Assembly (NCBI RefSeq): GCF_001895205.1
Contig: NZ_BDJF01000022.1
Span: forward strand, 1 to 64,000
Reading direction: 5' to 3'
From: Vibrio injensis
Lineage (GTDB): Bacteria; Pseudomonadota; Gammaproteobacteria; Enterobacterales; Vibrionaceae
Length of the DNA: 64,000 bases
The notes under the pieces were generated by a model. The model did not search any database and had not been told where the DNA came from. It was given only the letters and a program-made list of their open reading frames with translations. Positions within the stretch are counted from its first letter, which is position 1, and the number at the start of each line of letters is the position of its first letter. The position numbers and the translations under genes are program-made. Below, in pieces: positions 30,373 through 40,778 of the stretch.

Positions 30373-30885
30373 TTAAGCGCGTTTCTCGTTGAAACGCTTA
30401 ATCTTTTCTAACTTCTCTTTGATACGCTTACGCTTTAATGGCGATAGGTAATCGACAAATAGCTTACCTTCTAAGTGATCCAACTCATGCTGAACACAGA
30501 TAGCCAATAGATCATCAGCCTCAAAGGTATATTCTTCGCCATCGCGATTAAGCGCTTTTACGGTCACTTCAGCGGCACGAGGCACTAAAGCTCGCGAACC
30601 CGGTACCGATAAACAACCTTCTTCGATACCATCTTCACCGCGCTTTTCAATAATTTGCGGGTTAATCAACACCATAGGTTGATCTCGGCTATCCGAGACA
30701 TCAATCACTACGATACGTTGATGAATATCGACTTGAGTCGCTGCAAGCCCGATGCCCTCTTCGTCGTACATGGTTTCTAACATGTCATCAACGATTTTTT
30801 GGATCTCAGGCGTGACCTTTTCAACCGGCTTGGCAACGGTGCGAAGACGATCATCAGGGAATGTTAATACTTGTAATACAGACAT
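30373..30885 (-). CDS. def: Peptide deformylase
   Basis: Def removes the formyl group from nascent proteins. The 170-residue metalloenzyme has all three signature motifs: GIGLAATQ (44-51), EEGCLSVPG with ligand Cys91, and QHELDH with ligands His133 and His137 and catalytic Glu134. The frame is open upstream to 31002. The ATG at 30885 is chosen because the product then matches E. coli Def (169 aa) and starts at the conserved [10 protein letters not shown]. It is divergent from the LysM gene. Confidence 0.97.
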   Translation of the reverse strand: MSVLQVLTFPDDRLRTVAKPVEKVTPEIQKIVDDMLETMYDEEGIGLAATQVDIHQRIVVIDVSDSRDQPMVLINPQIIEKRGEDGIEEGCLSVPGSRALVPRAAEVTVKALNRDGEEYTFEADDLLAICVQHELDHLEGKLFVDYLSPLKRKRIKEKLEKIKRFNEKRA

Positions 30886-31022
30886 ATACACTCGAAAAAT
30901 TGAACTGTGCCGAAACAGCTTAATGCTGGTTGGGTCAATTCTAGACATTTTATGACCTAAATGACAGCATCCTGCCATATTTCTCACAAACCTTTTTCTC
31001 ATTCATCCAGCAAGGAAGTCAG

Positions 31023-32138
31023 ATGATGGCCGTATTAATGACTCGACATCGCTCTCTGTGGTTATTGTTCAGATCGCTCGGTTTCGTTGTTCTCAGTTTA
31101 TCCATCAATACGTTAGCTTATGCATCCCCCTTAACCATTAAAGACTCTGCACCACGAACTTATACCGTGGTCAAAGGCGACACACTGTGGGATATTTCTG
31201 CCCTGTATTTAGACAGTCCGTGGCTCTGGCCACGCCTGTGGCAAGCAAACCCTGAGATCAAAAATCCACATTTAATTTACCCTGGCGATCAACTGACGTT
31301 AATCTGGCGCGGCGGTCAACCGGCTCTAACTCTCAAGCCGATGATCAAACTCAGCCCACAGGCTCGGATACTCGAAAAGTCCCCCGTCACCACCATCAAA
31401 GAACAATTACTATTACCTTATTTACAGGTTGATAGACTGATTCCCTCCCAAGAGTTGAACGACCAGTTACGCATTCTTGGATCGAATCAAGGCAAACAAT
31501 ACCTGAGTCAACAAGATACGCTATACCTTGAAGGTCAACATGAGGCGCAACATTGGGGTATCTATCGAGCGATGAATGAGTTTCATCACGCTGATCACTC
31601 GATGTGGGCTTTACGGCGCTTGGCAACTGCACAGCGAGTTAGCAGTACGGACTCAATCACAGCCTTAACCATTGACGAAATGAACCAAGAGATCCGAACC
31701 AACGATATCGCTTTGCCAGAAATCAATCTAGAGTCGTTACTAAGCACGACTTTTTTCCCTCACCCAGCACCACGTGATGCACGCCCTAGATTACTCGGCA
31801 CGTTGGAAGGCAGTCAATATGCAGCTAAACACCATGTGGTGGTCATCGACCATGGACAACAAGAAGGTCTAGAGCAAGGCAGTATGTTTGAACTTTATCA
31901 AGTCGGCCAAACGGTTTACCAAAAAGGAGGGCAATATAGCGACGTAGCACAGCGTGCTAGCAAAGCAATTACGTTACCAGAGAAAAAAATCGGTACTCTC
32001 ATGGTCATTCGTCCTTATCCAACCATGAGTTTAGCGCTGATCACCAGTAGCCAAGCTGCGATTGATAATCAGACATTGCTCCTGCCTCCCGAAGTATCGG
32101 ATACCGCAACATCGACATTCAGTTCACTTCTTCAATAG
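31023..32138 (+). CDS. Exported LysM-domain protein
   Basis: This 371-residue protein has an N-terminal signal peptide with likely cleavage after AYA (residue 34). One LysM peptidoglycan-binding domain lies at about 46-95, from YTVVKGDTLWDIS to LIYPGDQLTLIW. The remaining 270 residues have no catalytic motif I recognise. It is therefore predicted to be a periplasmic cell-wall-binding protein. AAGGA six bases before the ATG supports the start; an ATG one codon later is possible. It lies four bases before dprA, in the position of the LysM gene commonly found upstream of dprA in Vibrio. Its role is unknown. Confidence 0.85.
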   Translation: MMAVLMTRHRSLWLLFRSLGFVVLSLSINTLAYASPLTIKDSAPRTYTVVKGDTLWDISALYLDSPWLWPRLWQANPEIKNPHLIYPGDQLTLIWRGGQPALTLKPMIKLSPQARILEKSPVTTIKEQLLLPYLQVDRLIPSQELNDQLRILGSNQGKQYLSQQDTLYLEGQHEAQHWGIYRAMNEFHHADHSMWALRRLATAQRVSSTDSITALTIDEMNQEIRTNDIALPEINLESLLSTTFFPHPAPRDARPRLLGTLEGSQYAAKHHVVVIDHGQQEGLEQGSMFELYQVGQTVYQKGGQYSDVAQRASKAITLPEKKIGTLMVIRPYPTMSLALITSSQAAIDNQTLLLPPEVSDTATSTFSSLLQ

Positions 32139-32142
32139 AGCC

Positions 32143-33276
32143 ATGATGCCAACCAACCAGCATGATTTAGCCATATGGCTTGCGCTCTGTTTTACGCCTA
32201 AGTTAACCCAAAAGAACTTAAGCCGATTACTGAGTCGTGATGGATTGACCAACCTTGCTGGTTACAGTGCCGAACAATGGCTGGCTCTGGGATTAACCGC
32301 TCAACAAGTGGATTATCTGCTTAACCAAAGTAAGAAGGACGTTGAACAGTGTTTAATCTGGCAGCAACAAGCCACACAGCGTCATATCATCTCTCTCTAT
32401 GATGAGGTCAATTATCCTCCCTTATTGCGTGAAATTCCCTCGCCCCCCAAAGTATTGTTTGTTGAAGGGCAACGACACTGGTTAAAACAACCTCAAATCG
32501 CCATTGTTGGCAGCCGCAATGCGACGATTGATAATCAACACATCGCCCAACAATTTGCTGGTGAATTAGTCGCACACGATGTCGTGATCACCAGTGGACT
32601 GGCTTTAGGTATTGATGGTTATGCGCATGATGGTGCCCTGAAAGCGGGGGGCGCAACCTTAGCCGTATTAGGCTCAGGGCTTGATTATCTTTATCCTGCC
32701 CGACATAAGACTCTTGCTGAGCGGATCAAAGCCAATGGAGCATTAATCTCTGAATTTCGCCCGAATACGCCACCGCGTGCCGAGCATTTTCCTCGGCGTA
32801 ATCGCATTATCAGTGGCTTATCACTTGGGGTGTTGATCGTAGAGGCGGCTGAAAAAAGTGGCTCATTAATCACCGCCCGCTATGCAATAGAGCAAGGGCG
32901 AGACGTTTTTGTGATTCCCGGTCCAATCACCAGCGCCAATAGCCAAGGCAGTAATCAACTGATCCGTCAAGGAGCCTGCCTCGTACAAAATGTTGAGGAT
33001 ATTTTGGCAGAAGTAGAAAACGTGCTCAATTGGTGCAAAGATTCATCCTCGACGACACAAGGTGAACTTTTTTCTTGCCCAAATGATGAAGAACAATTGC
33101 CATTTCCCGAGCTGTTAGCTAACGTAGGAGTAGAAGCGACACCAGTTGATATTTTGGCACAACGGACCCATATCCCCGTGCAAGAAGTCATGATGCAGCT
33201 ACTAGAGTTAGAGCTTTTAGGCCATGTTGTTGCCGTTTCCGGTGGCTATATTCGTAAGGGGAGAGGCAAGCTATGA
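32143..33276 (+). CDS. dprA: DNA-processing protein DprA
   Basis: DprA protects incoming single-stranded DNA and loads RecA during natural transformation. The 377-residue protein has an N-terminal helical (SAM-like) part and the Rossmann-fold DprA domain, with [27 protein letters not shown] and [13 protein letters not shown]-terminal winged-helix-like domain (DML1) covers about 310-377. The start is placed at the ATG at 32143, four bases after the LysM stop; an ATG at 32146 is equally possible. The stop overlaps the smg start. Together with comM it points to a transformation-capable lineage. Confidence 0.95.
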   Translation: MMPTNQHDLAIWLALCFTPKLTQKNLSRLLSRDGLTNLAGYSAEQWLALGLTAQQVDYLLNQSKKDVEQCLIWQQQATQRHIISLYDEVNYPPLLREIPSPPKVLFVEGQRHWLKQPQIAIVGSRNATIDNQHIAQQFAGELVAHDVVITSGLALGIDGYAHDGALKAGGATLAVLGSGLDYLYPARHKTLAERIKANGALISEFRPNTPPRAEHFPRRNRIISGLSLGVLIVEAAEKSGSLITARYAIEQGRDVFVIPGPITSANSQGSNQLIRQGACLVQNVEDILAEVENVLNWCKDSSSTTQGELFSCPNDEEQLPFPELLANVGVEATPVDILAQRTHIPVQEVMMQLLELELLGHVVAVSGGYIRKGRGKL

Positions 33277-33749
33277 TGATGGATATTTTGATGTATCTAT
33301 TTGAGACGTATATCCATAGCGATGCTGAATTGCAAGTGGATCAAGACGAACTCGAAGATGAATTGTTAAGAGCAGGCTTTCATCAACCAGACATATACAA
33401 GGCACTACATTGGCTCGAAGAGCTGGCGGCGTTGCAACAAACCGATACTCACTCCGCCATTGCCAGCAGTGCAACCACGTCAATGCGAATATTCACTGGC
33501 CAAGAAATGGAACGTTTGGATATTGAAGCGCGTGGATTCTTATTGTTTTTAGAACAAATCAAAGTATTAACCTCTGATACCAGAGAAATGGTTATTGATC
33601 GAGTCATGGGCTTAGAAACCAATGAATTCGAACTCGATGACTTGAAATGGATTATCTTAATGGTGCTGTTTAATGTTCCAGGCAATGAAAATGCCTATAC
33701 CATGATGGAAGAGCTGCTATACAGCAAAGAACAAGGTATTTTGCATTAG
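33273..33749 (+). CDS. smg: DUF494 family protein Smg
   Basis: Smg is a conserved proteobacterial protein of unknown function found next to dprA. This 158-residue acidic protein matches the family's opening [17 protein letters not shown] and its length (E. coli 157 aa). The frame starts with three consecutive ATG codons. The first (33273) overlaps the dprA stop and has AGAGG six bases upstream, while the second would give exactly the E. coli length. No membrane or metal motif is visible. It is translationally coupled with dprA. Confidence 0.92.
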   Translation: MMMDILMYLFETYIHSDAELQVDQDELEDELLRAGFHQPDIYKALHWLEELAALQQTDTHSAIASSATTSMRIFTGQEMERLDIEARGFLLFLEQIKVLTSDTREMVIDRVMGLETNEFELDDLKWIILMVLFNVPGNENAYTMMEELLYSKEQGILH

Positions 33750-33755
33750 ACAGCT

Positions 33756-34328
33756 ATGAGTAACTCTATAGATCCTGCGCTGTTTTCGGCTCATGAACAG
33801 GCACTCAGCCATCAACCATGCCCTAAGTGCGGCGGAGCGTTGCAGCTTCGTCGTGCTAAGCTTGGTCCATTTTTAGGCTGTGAGCACTACCCCGACTGTG
33901 ACTATATTAAACCCTTACATCACAACGATGGACAAATTGTCAAACAACTCGGAGTCGCTTGCCCTGAATGTCAACATGAACTGGTGCTACGCCAAGGTCG
34001 CTACGGCATGTTTATCGGTTGTAGTCACTACCCAATCTGTCACCATATCGAGTCACCAACCGCGACAACACCGAACGAAAACCATACGACGAACCTAGTT
34101 TGTCCTGAATGTCATCAAGGCCATCTAGTGGAGCGTCAATCACGCTTTGGTAAAACCTTTTATGCCTGTGATGCCTTCCCAAAATGCAAATTTGCCGTCA
34201 ACCAGAAGCCATTAGCAGGACAATGCCAAGCTTGTGGCTTTCCGTTACTGGTAGAGAAAAAATTTGCCAGCGGAACGAAACACTTATGTGCAAACCGTAA
34301 ATGCGCCCAGGTTCAATCCGCCGACTAA
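33756..34328 (+). CDS. yrdD: Topoisomerase I-type zinc-finger protein (YrdD family)
   Basis: This 190-residue protein consists almost only of four Cys4 zinc ribbons like those at the C terminus of DNA topoisomerase I. The cysteine sets are 22/25/42/48, 69/72/89/95, 116/119/138/144 and 157/160/178/183. There is no topoisomerase catalytic domain. It probably binds single-stranded nucleic acid; its physiological role is unknown. E. coli YrdD lies near tsaC and smg. Here the next gene on the right is mioC instead of purK, marking a rearrangement breakpoint. Confidence 0.9.
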   Translation: MSNSIDPALFSAHEQALSHQPCPKCGGALQLRRAKLGPFLGCEHYPDCDYIKPLHHNDGQIVKQLGVACPECQHELVLRQGRYGMFIGCSHYPICHHIESPTATTPNENHTTNLVCPECHQGHLVERQSRFGKTFYACDAFPKCKFAVNQKPLAGQCQACGFPLLVEKKFASGTKHLCANRKCAQVQSAD

Positions 34329-34345
34329 CTTACCGCATATTCAGG

Positions 34346-34786
34346 TTACTTCGCCACACGCTGAATAAATTCACTTAACCACTCTTCAACCGCATCTTCA
34401 GGGACAGGATGTTGCTGAATATCAATGGTTAAGCAATCTACAATCGGTGTTGCGCCAATGTCTTCCAATAAATCATCAGCGTGTTTTCCCGCCGCACAAA
34501 AGGTGTCATAACTTGAATCACCAATCGCAACCACCGCGTAAGATAACAGCTGAGTATTCGGTGGCGTTTGCTGCAGATCATGAATAAAAGGCTGAATATT
34601 ATCAGGATAATCCCCAGCACCGTGGGTTGAGGTCACAATCAGCCATGTGCCTTGTGCTGGAATATCCGCCAATACGGGCTGGTTATGAATCTGAGTATCC
34701 AACCCCGCTTGCTGCAGTACGTCACTAATGTGATCGCCTACATACTCAGCCCCACCCAAGGTACTTCCGGTAATAATATGAATCAT
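34346..34786 (-). CDS. mioC: FMN-binding flavodoxin-like protein MioC
   Basis: MioC is a small flavodoxin-like FMN protein linked in vitro to biotin synthase activity. The 146-residue protein has the phosphate-binding loop [12 protein letters not shown] at the N terminus and the FMN-contact segments [11 protein letters not shown] and GDSSYDTFC. The length is that of E. coli MioC (147 aa). The ATG at 34786 is preferred to one at 34792 because GAG sits eight bases upstream. In E. coli this gene borders oriC. Here it lies about 12.5 kb from the origin-like region, next to mnmE. Confidence 0.92.
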   Translation of the reverse strand: MIHIITGSTLGGAEYVGDHISDVLQQAGLDTQIHNQPVLADIPAQGTWLIVTSTHGAGDYPDNIQPFIHDLQQTPPNTQLLSYAVVAIGDSSYDTFCAAGKHADDLLEDIGATPIVDCLTIDIQQHPVPEDAVEEWLSEFIQRVAK

Positions 34787-34893
34787 GTGCATTACTCGAT
34801 TAACGAATATAAAAAGAGGTTGTTTGCCTTAAGATGGTCTGAATTAGGACGAATACCCCTACAGTTCATAATGGCAGACAACAACTGACTAAT

Positions 34894-36255
34894 CTATTTA
34901 CCAATACAAAACGAAGAAAAAATACGGCCAAGGAGATCATCAGAACTGAACTCGCCGGTGATCTCATTTAAGTGCTGCTGAGCAATGCGTAACTCTTCGG
35001 CAAGAATCTCACCAGCCATGTAACCTTCCAGTTGCTGCTGGCCAATCGCTAAGTGTTCAGCGGCACGCTCTAACGCATCAAGATGGCGACGTCGCGCCAT
35101 AAAACCACCTTCTTGATTACCGGTAAAGCCCATGCACTGTTTCAAATGCGTGCGTAGCGCTTCGACACCTTGACCTGTTTTGGCCGAAAGACGGATCAAG
35201 GTTGGTTGGCTTGTCTGACATACACCAAGAGTTTCACCGGTCTGATCGACTTTATTACGGATCACTGTCATACCCATATGATCCGGTAAACGGTCGACAA
35301 AATCAGGCCAAATCTCTTTCGGATCGGTTGCCTCAGTCGTTGTACCATCAACCATAAATAAAACGCGATCGGCTTGTTTAATTTCTTCCCACGCGCGTTC
35401 AATACCAATTTTTTCCACTTCGTCCGATGCTTCACGTAAACCTGCAGTATCAATAATATGCAGCGGCATACCATCAATATGAATGTGTTCACGCAATACA
35501 TCACGCGTGGTACCAGCAATATCGGTGACAATTGCCGAGTCTTTACCCGATAACGCATTTAACAGACTCGATTTACCGGCATTAGGACGCCCAGCTATCA
35601 CCACTTTCATCCCTTCACGCATAATCGCGCCTTGGTTGGCTTCTTGGCGAACCGCGGCCAGATTATCAATGATGGTTTGTAAATCGGCAGAAACTTTCCC
35701 ATCGGCTAGAAAATCAATTTCTTCTTCCGGGAAATCGATCGCTGCTTCGACGTAAATGCGTAAATGAATCAACGACTCGACTAGAGTATTAATGCGTTTA
35801 GAAAACTGCCCTTGCAGCGATTGAAGAGCGGATTTTGCCGCCTGCTCTGAACTGGCGTCAATTAAGTCCGCTATCGCTTCGGCTTGAGTTAAATCTAACT
35901 TATCGTTTAAAAACGCGCGCTCGGAAAACTCTCCAGGGCGTGCTGGACGAAGACCTGGAATCGCTAAGATACGCTTGATCAACATGTCCATCACCACAGG
36001 TCCGCCATGACCTTGTAGTTCTAGTACATCTTCACCAGTAAAGGAGTGGGGGTTTGGAAAATACAGCGCGATGCCTTGGTCTAGTTCAGTACCATCAGCA
36101 TCCTTAAAAGACAGATACTGCGCATAACGAGGCTTAAGGTCCATCCCGGTTACTTGTTTGGCCACAAAAGCGGCTTGTGGGCCAGAAACACGAATGATGC
36201 CAACGCCGCCTCGCCCAGGAGCGGTAGCTTGCGCGACAATGGTATCGGTGGTCAT
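34894..36255 (-). CDS. mnmE: tRNA modification GTPase MnmE (TrmE)
   Basis: MnmE works with MnmG to make 5-carboxymethylaminomethyl uridine at the wobble position of tRNAs. The 453-residue protein has an N-terminal tetrahydrofolate-binding domain, a helical domain and an inserted G domain. Walker A is GRPNAGKS (222-229), followed by DIAGTTRD and IDTAGLRE. The invariant C-terminal CIGK is at 450-453. It follows yidC on the same strand as in most gammaproteobacteria. Its partner mnmG is at 47.5 kb in this window. Confidence 0.97.
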   Translation of the reverse strand: MTTDTIVAQATAPGRGGVGIIRVSGPQAAFVAKQVTGMDLKPRYAQYLSFKDADGTELDQGIALYFPNPHSFTGEDVLELQGHGGPVVMDMLIKRILAIPGLRPARPGEFSERAFLNDKLDLTQAEAIADLIDASSEQAAKSALQSLQGQFSKRINTLVESLIHLRIYVEAAIDFPEEEIDFLADGKVSADLQTIIDNLAAVRQEANQGAIMREGMKVVIAGRPNAGKSSLLNALSGKDSAIVTDIAGTTRDVLREHIHIDGMPLHIIDTAGLREASDEVEKIGIERAWEEIKQADRVLFMVDGTTTEATDPKEIWPDFVDRLPDHMGMTVIRNKVDQTGETLGVCQTSQPTLIRLSAKTGQGVEALRTHLKQCMGFTGNQEGGFMARRRHLDALERAAEHLAIGQQQLEGYMAGEILAEELRIAQQHLNEITGEFSSDDLLGRIFSSFCIGK

Positions 36256-36305
36256 ACTATTACCTACTTAACGATCGATGAGTGATTATTGTAATCAGCG
36301 GCGAA

Positions 36306-36331
36306 CAAAAAGGCGACCAAAAGGTCGCCTT
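36306..36331 (-). terminator. Terminator between yidC and mnmE
   Basis: AAGGCGACC (36310-36318) and GGTCGCCTT (36323-36331) form a 9-bp stem with a four-base loop. Read leftward it is followed by five Ts, just after the yidC stop. It may be partial, since mnmE follows on the same strand. Confidence 0.85.
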
Positions 36332-36349
36332 CATTCACGATATATAGCC

Positions 36350-37972
36350 TTACTTAGAATGCAAACCGCGCTTCTCAAGTGAACGGTAAATCAACGTTTG
36401 TTGAATTAACGTTACGATGTTCGATACCAACCAGTAAAGCACTAAGCCTGATGGGAAGAACAGGAAGAAGAAGGTAAACATCACTGGCATGAAGGTCATG
36501 ATCTTCTGCTGCATAGGGTCAGTAATAGTGTTCGGACTCATTTTCTGAATCAGGAACATACTGGCACCCATCAAGAGTGGCAAGATGTAATATGGGTCTT
36601 GCGCCGATAAGTCATGAATCCAACCAAAGAACGGTGAATGACGTAATTCAACCGATTCCATCAGTGCCCAGTAAAGCGCAATGAAGATTGGCATCTGTAA
36701 CAAGATAGGCAGACAGCCACCCAGAGGGTTCACTTTCTCTTTCTTGTACAATTCCATCATTTCTTGACTCATGCGCTGGCGATCATCACCAATACGCTCA
36801 CGCATAGCTTGCAACTTAGGCTGCAGCATACGCATTTTAGCCATCGAAGTGTATTGCGCTTTGGTCAGTGGGTACATGGCACCACGGACGATAAAGGTCA
36901 AACAGATGATTGCGACACCCCAGTTGCCAACAAAGCTCTGAATAAATGACAACAAAGTATGCAGCGGTTTAGCAATAAACCATAACCAACCATAGTCGAC
37001 CACCAAATCTAGATTCGGAGCGGTAGCGGCCATTTCATTTTGCAATTTAGGGCCAACCCATAAGGTCGCGGTAAACTGAGTCGCATCACCATCAGCAATA
37101 GTTTTGTTCGGCATGCGAACCCCAATATCACCAACGTTACCAATCACGCGAGAATACAGATTAGTACCAGGTTCATTGCGAGGGATCCATGCGCTAGCAA
37201 AGTAATGCTGGATCATCGCTGCCCATCCCTGACCATTGGGTAAAGGAAGTGACAAGTTACGATCTTGCATATCTTTGAAGCTGAATTTTTTATAACGCGT
37301 ATCTTCGGTAGAGTAAGCGCCACCACGATAAGTTGGCATCGCTAAACTGCCGCCTGAATCAAGCAAGGTTTGGCGTAAATGCGCATACATGCCCAGTGTC
37401 GCGTTATTACCAGAACGGTTGATCACATCAAAAGTAACATCAATTGCATAATCACCGCGTTTGACAATAAAGGTTTTCACGTACTCAATGCCATTTGCTT
37501 GATAGGTCATCGGAATACGCAGTTCCTGCTCACCATCCGCCAAAACAAAATGATCACTATCAACGTGATAAACCGGACGATGATTACTACTCAAATCGAT
37601 ACCTTGCGGACCAATCAAACCACTTTGAGCGATAAACAAGTGATTCGGGTCATTTCTTAGCAAAGTAAATGGGGTTGATGAATTAAGTTCATCAGCGTAC
37701 TGATTGAGCTGAGCATGAATAATATCCCCACCAACGGTATCAATTGACAGAGTCAAAACATCCGTGGTGACCGTCACGGTTTGTGCAGCAGCACGATGTT
37801 GCTCAGGAGCAGGATCAAATTCATCTGCAAATGAAGGTGCTGGGGCCGTGGTGCTGGTTTGAGCCTGCTCAATCACTTGTGGGGCTGGGTTCTTTGCTGC
37901 TTGCCATTGCTGGAAAAGTAAAAAAGAAACAAGCGCCAAAGCAATTAACAGGATATTACGTTGAGAATCCAT
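36350..37972 (-). CDS. yidC: Membrane protein insertase YidC
   Basis: YidC inserts proteins into the inner membrane, alone or with SecYEG. Its clients include the ATP synthase c subunit encoded in this window. The 540-residue protein has an N-terminal membrane anchor, a large periplasmic domain (about 60-340) and the conserved five-helix core. The core is visible from [19 protein letters not shown] to the C terminus and includes the conserved arginine in [11 protein letters not shown]. The length is close to E. coli YidC (548 aa). It starts two bases after the yidD stop. Confidence 0.97.
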   Translation of the reverse strand: MDSQRNILLIALALVSFLLFQQWQAAKNPAPQVIEQAQTSTTAPAPSFADEFDPAPEQHRAAAQTVTVTTDVLTLSIDTVGGDIIHAQLNQYADELNSSTPFTLLRNDPNHLFIAQSGLIGPQGIDLSSNHRPVYHVDSDHFVLADGEQELRIPMTYQANGIEYVKTFIVKRGDYAIDVTFDVINRSGNNATLGMYAHLRQTLLDSGGSLAMPTYRGGAYSTEDTRYKKFSFKDMQDRNLSLPLPNGQGWAAMIQHYFASAWIPRNEPGTNLYSRVIGNVGDIGVRMPNKTIADGDATQFTATLWVGPKLQNEMAATAPNLDLVVDYGWLWFIAKPLHTLLSFIQSFVGNWGVAIICLTFIVRGAMYPLTKAQYTSMAKMRMLQPKLQAMRERIGDDRQRMSQEMMELYKKEKVNPLGGCLPILLQMPIFIALYWALMESVELRHSPFFGWIHDLSAQDPYYILPLLMGASMFLIQKMSPNTITDPMQQKIMTFMPVMFTFFFLFFPSGLVLYWLVSNIVTLIQQTLIYRSLEKRGLHSK

Positions 37973-37974
37973 CG

Positions 37975-38232
37975 TTATTTGTCTCTGTCTGGTTTTTTGA
38001 CTGGTGGAATGGGGTCATATCCCCCTTCGTTCAAAGGGTGGCATTTTAATAGACGTTTGCCAGATAACCAACACCCTTTTATAAAACCGTGAGCTCTCAA
38101 TGCTTCTATCGCATAATTTGAGCAAGTCGGCGTAAACCGGCAACGAGGGCCGATGAGCGGACTGATGATCCATTGGTAAAGTTTAACTAAACCAATAGTC
38201 AACCACGTGAAGGGCGAGATAGGCGATGCCAT
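37975..38232 (-). CDS. yidD: Membrane protein insertion efficiency factor YidD
   Basis: YidD is a small membrane-associated protein that assists YidC-dependent insertion. The 85-residue product carries the family signature [27 protein letters not shown] with its three cysteines and the following [12 protein letters not shown]. Its start lies inside the 3' end of rnpA (34-base overlap in another frame), an arrangement common to this locus. It is followed by yidC after two bases. Confidence 0.95.
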   Translation of the reverse strand: MASPISPFTWLTIGLVKLYQWIISPLIGPRCRFTPTCSNYAIEALRAHGFIKGCWLSGKRLLKCHPLNEGGYDPIPPVKKPDRDK

Positions 38233-38555
38233 AACTTGTCGAATAAAGTAAACAGTTCTTCATTGCTTAAATCTTGCGCGGTTTTCTTCGCGATCACAAC
38301 AAAATCTTTGTTAGCAAGTTTATGTTGATGGAGACGAAAACTTTCACGAGCAATGCGTTTAAAGCGATTACGACCCACAGCCGTTTTAATTTGCTTCTTT
38401 GGGACAGCTAATCCTAAACGAGGATGAGAAAGGTTATTATCGCGAGCAATGATGGTAAAGTGAGGAGAGCCAGCACGATGCGCTTGCTGGAAGACTTTTT
38501 GATAATGCTCGGGAGTTAACAGACGTAACTCCCGATTGAACGCGTACGTATTCAA
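38199..38555 (-). CDS. rnpA: Ribonuclease P protein component
   Basis: RnpA is the protein subunit of RNase P, which matures tRNA 5' ends together with the rnpB RNA. The 118-residue basic protein has the central helix motif [14 protein letters not shown] and the preceding [16 protein letters not shown]. Translation starts at a TTG (38555) 13 bases after the rpmH stop, with a poor ribosome site. This is consistent with coupling to rpmH and low expression. The end overlaps yidD. This is the conserved rpmH-rnpA-yidD-yidC-mnmE order. Confidence 0.96.
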   Translation of the reverse strand: MNTYAFNRELRLLTPEHYQKVFQQAHRAGSPHFTIIARDNNLSHPRLGLAVPKKQIKTAVGRNRFKRIARESFRLHQHKLANKDFVVIAKKTAQDLSNEELFTLFDKLWHRLSRPSRG

Positions 38556-38568
38556 AATAATTCAGTGA

Positions 38569-38706
38569 TTATTTTGACAGGCGCTTACGGCCTTTTGCAC
38601 GACGTGCATTGATTACTTTACGACCGTTCGCAGTCGCCATGCGTGCACGGAAGCCGTGAGTACGCTTGCGCTTTAGAACTGAAGGTTGAAAAGTGCGTTT
38701 AGACAT
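38569..38706 (-). CDS. rpmH: 50S ribosomal protein L34
   Basis: L34 is a small, very basic protein of the large ribosomal subunit. The 45-codon frame encodes [21 protein letters not shown] followed by the family-typical [13 protein letters not shown] ending. It starts at the ATG at 38706 and is driven by a consensus promoter about 110 bases upstream. It is the first gene of the leftward rpmH-rnpA-yidD-yidC unit and diverges from dnaA. Confidence 0.96.
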   Translation of the reverse strand: MSKRTFQPSVLKRKRTHGFRARMATANGRKVINARRAKGRKRLSK

Positions 38707-38808
38707 TATTATTACCTTTACTGATCAGTAGTGTTAGGTTCTTAAGTTAACCCGGCGTGGGATATGTGTCTTCGTAAAGACGCCGACGCCTCTCAACAAA
38801 GAGGCGGA

Positions 38809-38837
38809 ATTGTAATCACAGTCACAAAAAGTGTCAA
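38809..38837 (-). promoter_or_regulatory. rpmH promoter
   Basis: On the minus strand a consensus -35 TTGACA (38837-38832) is 17 bases from a -10 TACAAT (38814-38809). A hairpin-rich leader of about 95 bases follows before the rpmH start. Confidence 0.8.
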
Positions 38838-39297
38838 TGACTTGGGGTGGCGAAGTGTTACTCATTTTTCAATAAGTCCTTTACCTCCCCATTCTTTCCG
38901 GTCGGGCGATTATACGGAGTATCGATGAAATCTCAAGGATCCTCGGTCGATCTTCACGCTTTTTTACTCAATCTACTTTTTCTCCATACTCTTAATTTAC
39001 GGATCCCACTGCATCTGATGCACATCTTATACCGAGTTAGCCATAGCTTATTGGCGATTAATACAAAGTAAGATAGTAAAAATCGCTATTGGGGATAACT
39101 TAACAAGATCTTAGTATATGTGGATCATAATGGGGGTAATTACCCCGATCCCTGTGAGGATCCTCGTAAATACCCCCAGAAGCTTGTGTATAACTTCGAT
39201 CTTATTCAAGAGTTTATCGATCAATCACTGGCGATCTAAGTTATCAACAGGTAGAATCACCTTCTTTATCAGCCATTAATTTTAGAGTGAGGGAACC
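38838..39297 (+). promoter_or_regulatory. rpmH-dnaA intergenic region with dnaA control sites
   Basis: This 460-base stretch holds no convincing gene. DnaA-box-like sites occur as TGTGTATAA (39185-39193) and TTATCAACA (39241-39249), fitting autoregulation of dnaA. A nested inverted repeat lies at 39131-39178 and several GATC sites are present. TTGGGG (39089-39094) and TAGTAT (39112-39117), 17 bases apart, could be a dnaA promoter. The 74-codon frame at 38847 lacks family features and a good ribosome site. Confidence 0.6.
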
Positions 39298-40710
39298 GTG
39301 TCATCTTCGCTTTGGTTGCAGTGTTTGCAACAGCTTCAAGAAGAGCTACCAGCCACAGAATTCAGCATGTGGGTTCGTCCGTTACAAGCGGAGCTCAATG
39401 ACAATACTCTCACTTTGTTCGCCCCAAACCGCTTTGTTCTCGATTGGGTACGTGATAAATACATAAATAACATCAACCGGTTGCTTAGAGAGCATTGTGG
39501 TCACAATGCGCCGAGTTTACGCTTTGAAGTCGGTAGCCGACGAGTAACAGCCTCGGTGCCAGTCGCTGCCACGCCAGTGAGAACCGCGGCAGATGTCGCG
39601 GCTGAATCCTCAGCACCAGCGCAATTAGCTCAGCGCAGACCAGTAAATAAAACATGGGACGACGATTCTGCCGCTAGCGATATTAATCATCGCTCTAACG
39701 TAAACCCTAAACATAAGTTTAATAATTTTGTTGAAGGTAAGTCGAACCAACTCGGCCTTGCTGCCGCGCGTCAAGTGGCCGATAACCCAGGTGCAGCTTA
39801 TAACCCATTGTTTTTATATGGGGGAACTGGCTTGGGTAAAACTCACCTACTGCACGCGGTGGGCAATGCGATTGTCGATAACAAACCCAATGCGAAAGTG
39901 GTCTACATGCACTCTGAGCGTTTTGTGCAAGATATGGTTAAAGCACTACAAAATAACGCGATTGAAGAATTTAAACGTTACTATCGTAGCGTCGATGCTT
40001 TATTGATCGATGACATTCAATTTTTTGCCAACAAAGAACGTTCACAAGAAGAGTTTTTCCATACCTTCAACGCATTACTTGAAGGTAATCAACAGATCAT
40101 TTTAACATCGGATCGTTATCCTAAAGAGATCAATGGGGTAGAAGATCGCCTGAAATCTCGTTTTGGCTGGGGATTAACCGTTGCGATTGAGCCTCCGGAA
40201 TTAGAAACTCGCGTAGCCATATTAATGACCAAAGCGGAAGATCATCAAATTCATCTTCCTGATGAAGTCGCGTTCTTTATTGCCAAACGCTTACGTTCTA
40301 ATGTTCGTGAATTGGAAGGGGCACTTAACCGAGTGATCGCCAATGCCAATTTTACCGGTCGACCGATCACCATTGATTTTGTCCGTGAAGCGTTGCGCGA
40401 TCTGCTCGCTTTACAAGAGAAACTGGTCACTATTGATAACATTCAAAAGACCGTCGCTGAATACTACAAAATCAAAGTCGCTGATTTGTTATCTAAGCGT
40501 CGCTCTCGCTCTGTGGCTCGTCCTCGCCAACTGGCGATGGCACTGTCGAAGGAACTGACCAACCATAGCCTACCAGAAATCGGCGATGCGTTCGGTGGTA
40601 GAGATCATACGACGGTCCTGCATGCTTGCCGAAAAATCGAACAATTGCGTGAAGAAAGTCACGACATAAAAGAAGATTATTCCAATTTAATTCGTACCCT
40701 TTCTTCATAA
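39298..40710 (+). CDS. dnaA: Chromosomal replication initiator protein DnaA
   Basis: DnaA binds DnaA boxes at oriC and melts the origin when bound to ATP. The 470-residue protein has domain I (1-80), a variable linker rich in Ala and Pro (about 84-130), and the AAA+ domain with Walker A GGTGLGKT (175-182) and Walker [10 protein letters not shown]. The C-terminal DNA-binding domain contains the signature [15 protein letters not shown]. The start is a GTG preceded by GAGGGAACC. It leads dnaA-dnaN-recF-gyrB and is transcribed toward the predicted oriC at 47.2 kb, which is unusual. Confidence 0.98.
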   Translation: MSSSLWLQCLQQLQEELPATEFSMWVRPLQAELNDNTLTLFAPNRFVLDWVRDKYINNINRLLREHCGHNAPSLRFEVGSRRVTASVPVAATPVRTAADVAAESSAPAQLAQRRPVNKTWDDDSAASDINHRSNVNPKHKFNNFVEGKSNQLGLAAARQVADNPGAAYNPLFLYGGTGLGKTHLLHAVGNAIVDNKPNAKVVYMHSERFVQDMVKALQNNAIEEFKRYYRSVDALLIDDIQFFANKERSQEEFFHTFNALLEGNQQIILTSDRYPKEINGVEDRLKSRFGWGLTVAIEPPELETRVAILMTKAEDHQIHLPDEVAFFIAKRLRSNVRELEGALNRVIANANFTGRPITIDFVREALRDLLALQEKLVTIDNIQKTVAEYYKIKVADLLSKRRSRSVARPRQLAMALSKELTNHSLPEIGDAFGGRDHTTVLHACRKIEQLREESHDIKEDYSNLIRTLSS

Positions 40711-40778
40711 GTTTTTGCGCTATATTGAAGGCTCACTTGGTACCGTTTTATTCCATATCGTTAGGTTAAGATCTCACT

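Noticed and set aside
38847..39071. 74-codon plus-strand open frame upstream of dnaA
   Set aside because: No convincing ribosome site or family resemblance, and it overlaps the rpmH promoter and the dnaA control region.
38838..39297. rpmH-dnaA interval as the replication origin, as in Pseudomonas or Bacillus
   Set aside because: It has only two weakly clustered DnaA boxes and fewer GATC sites. The interval before mnmG has the full E. coli-like architecture.
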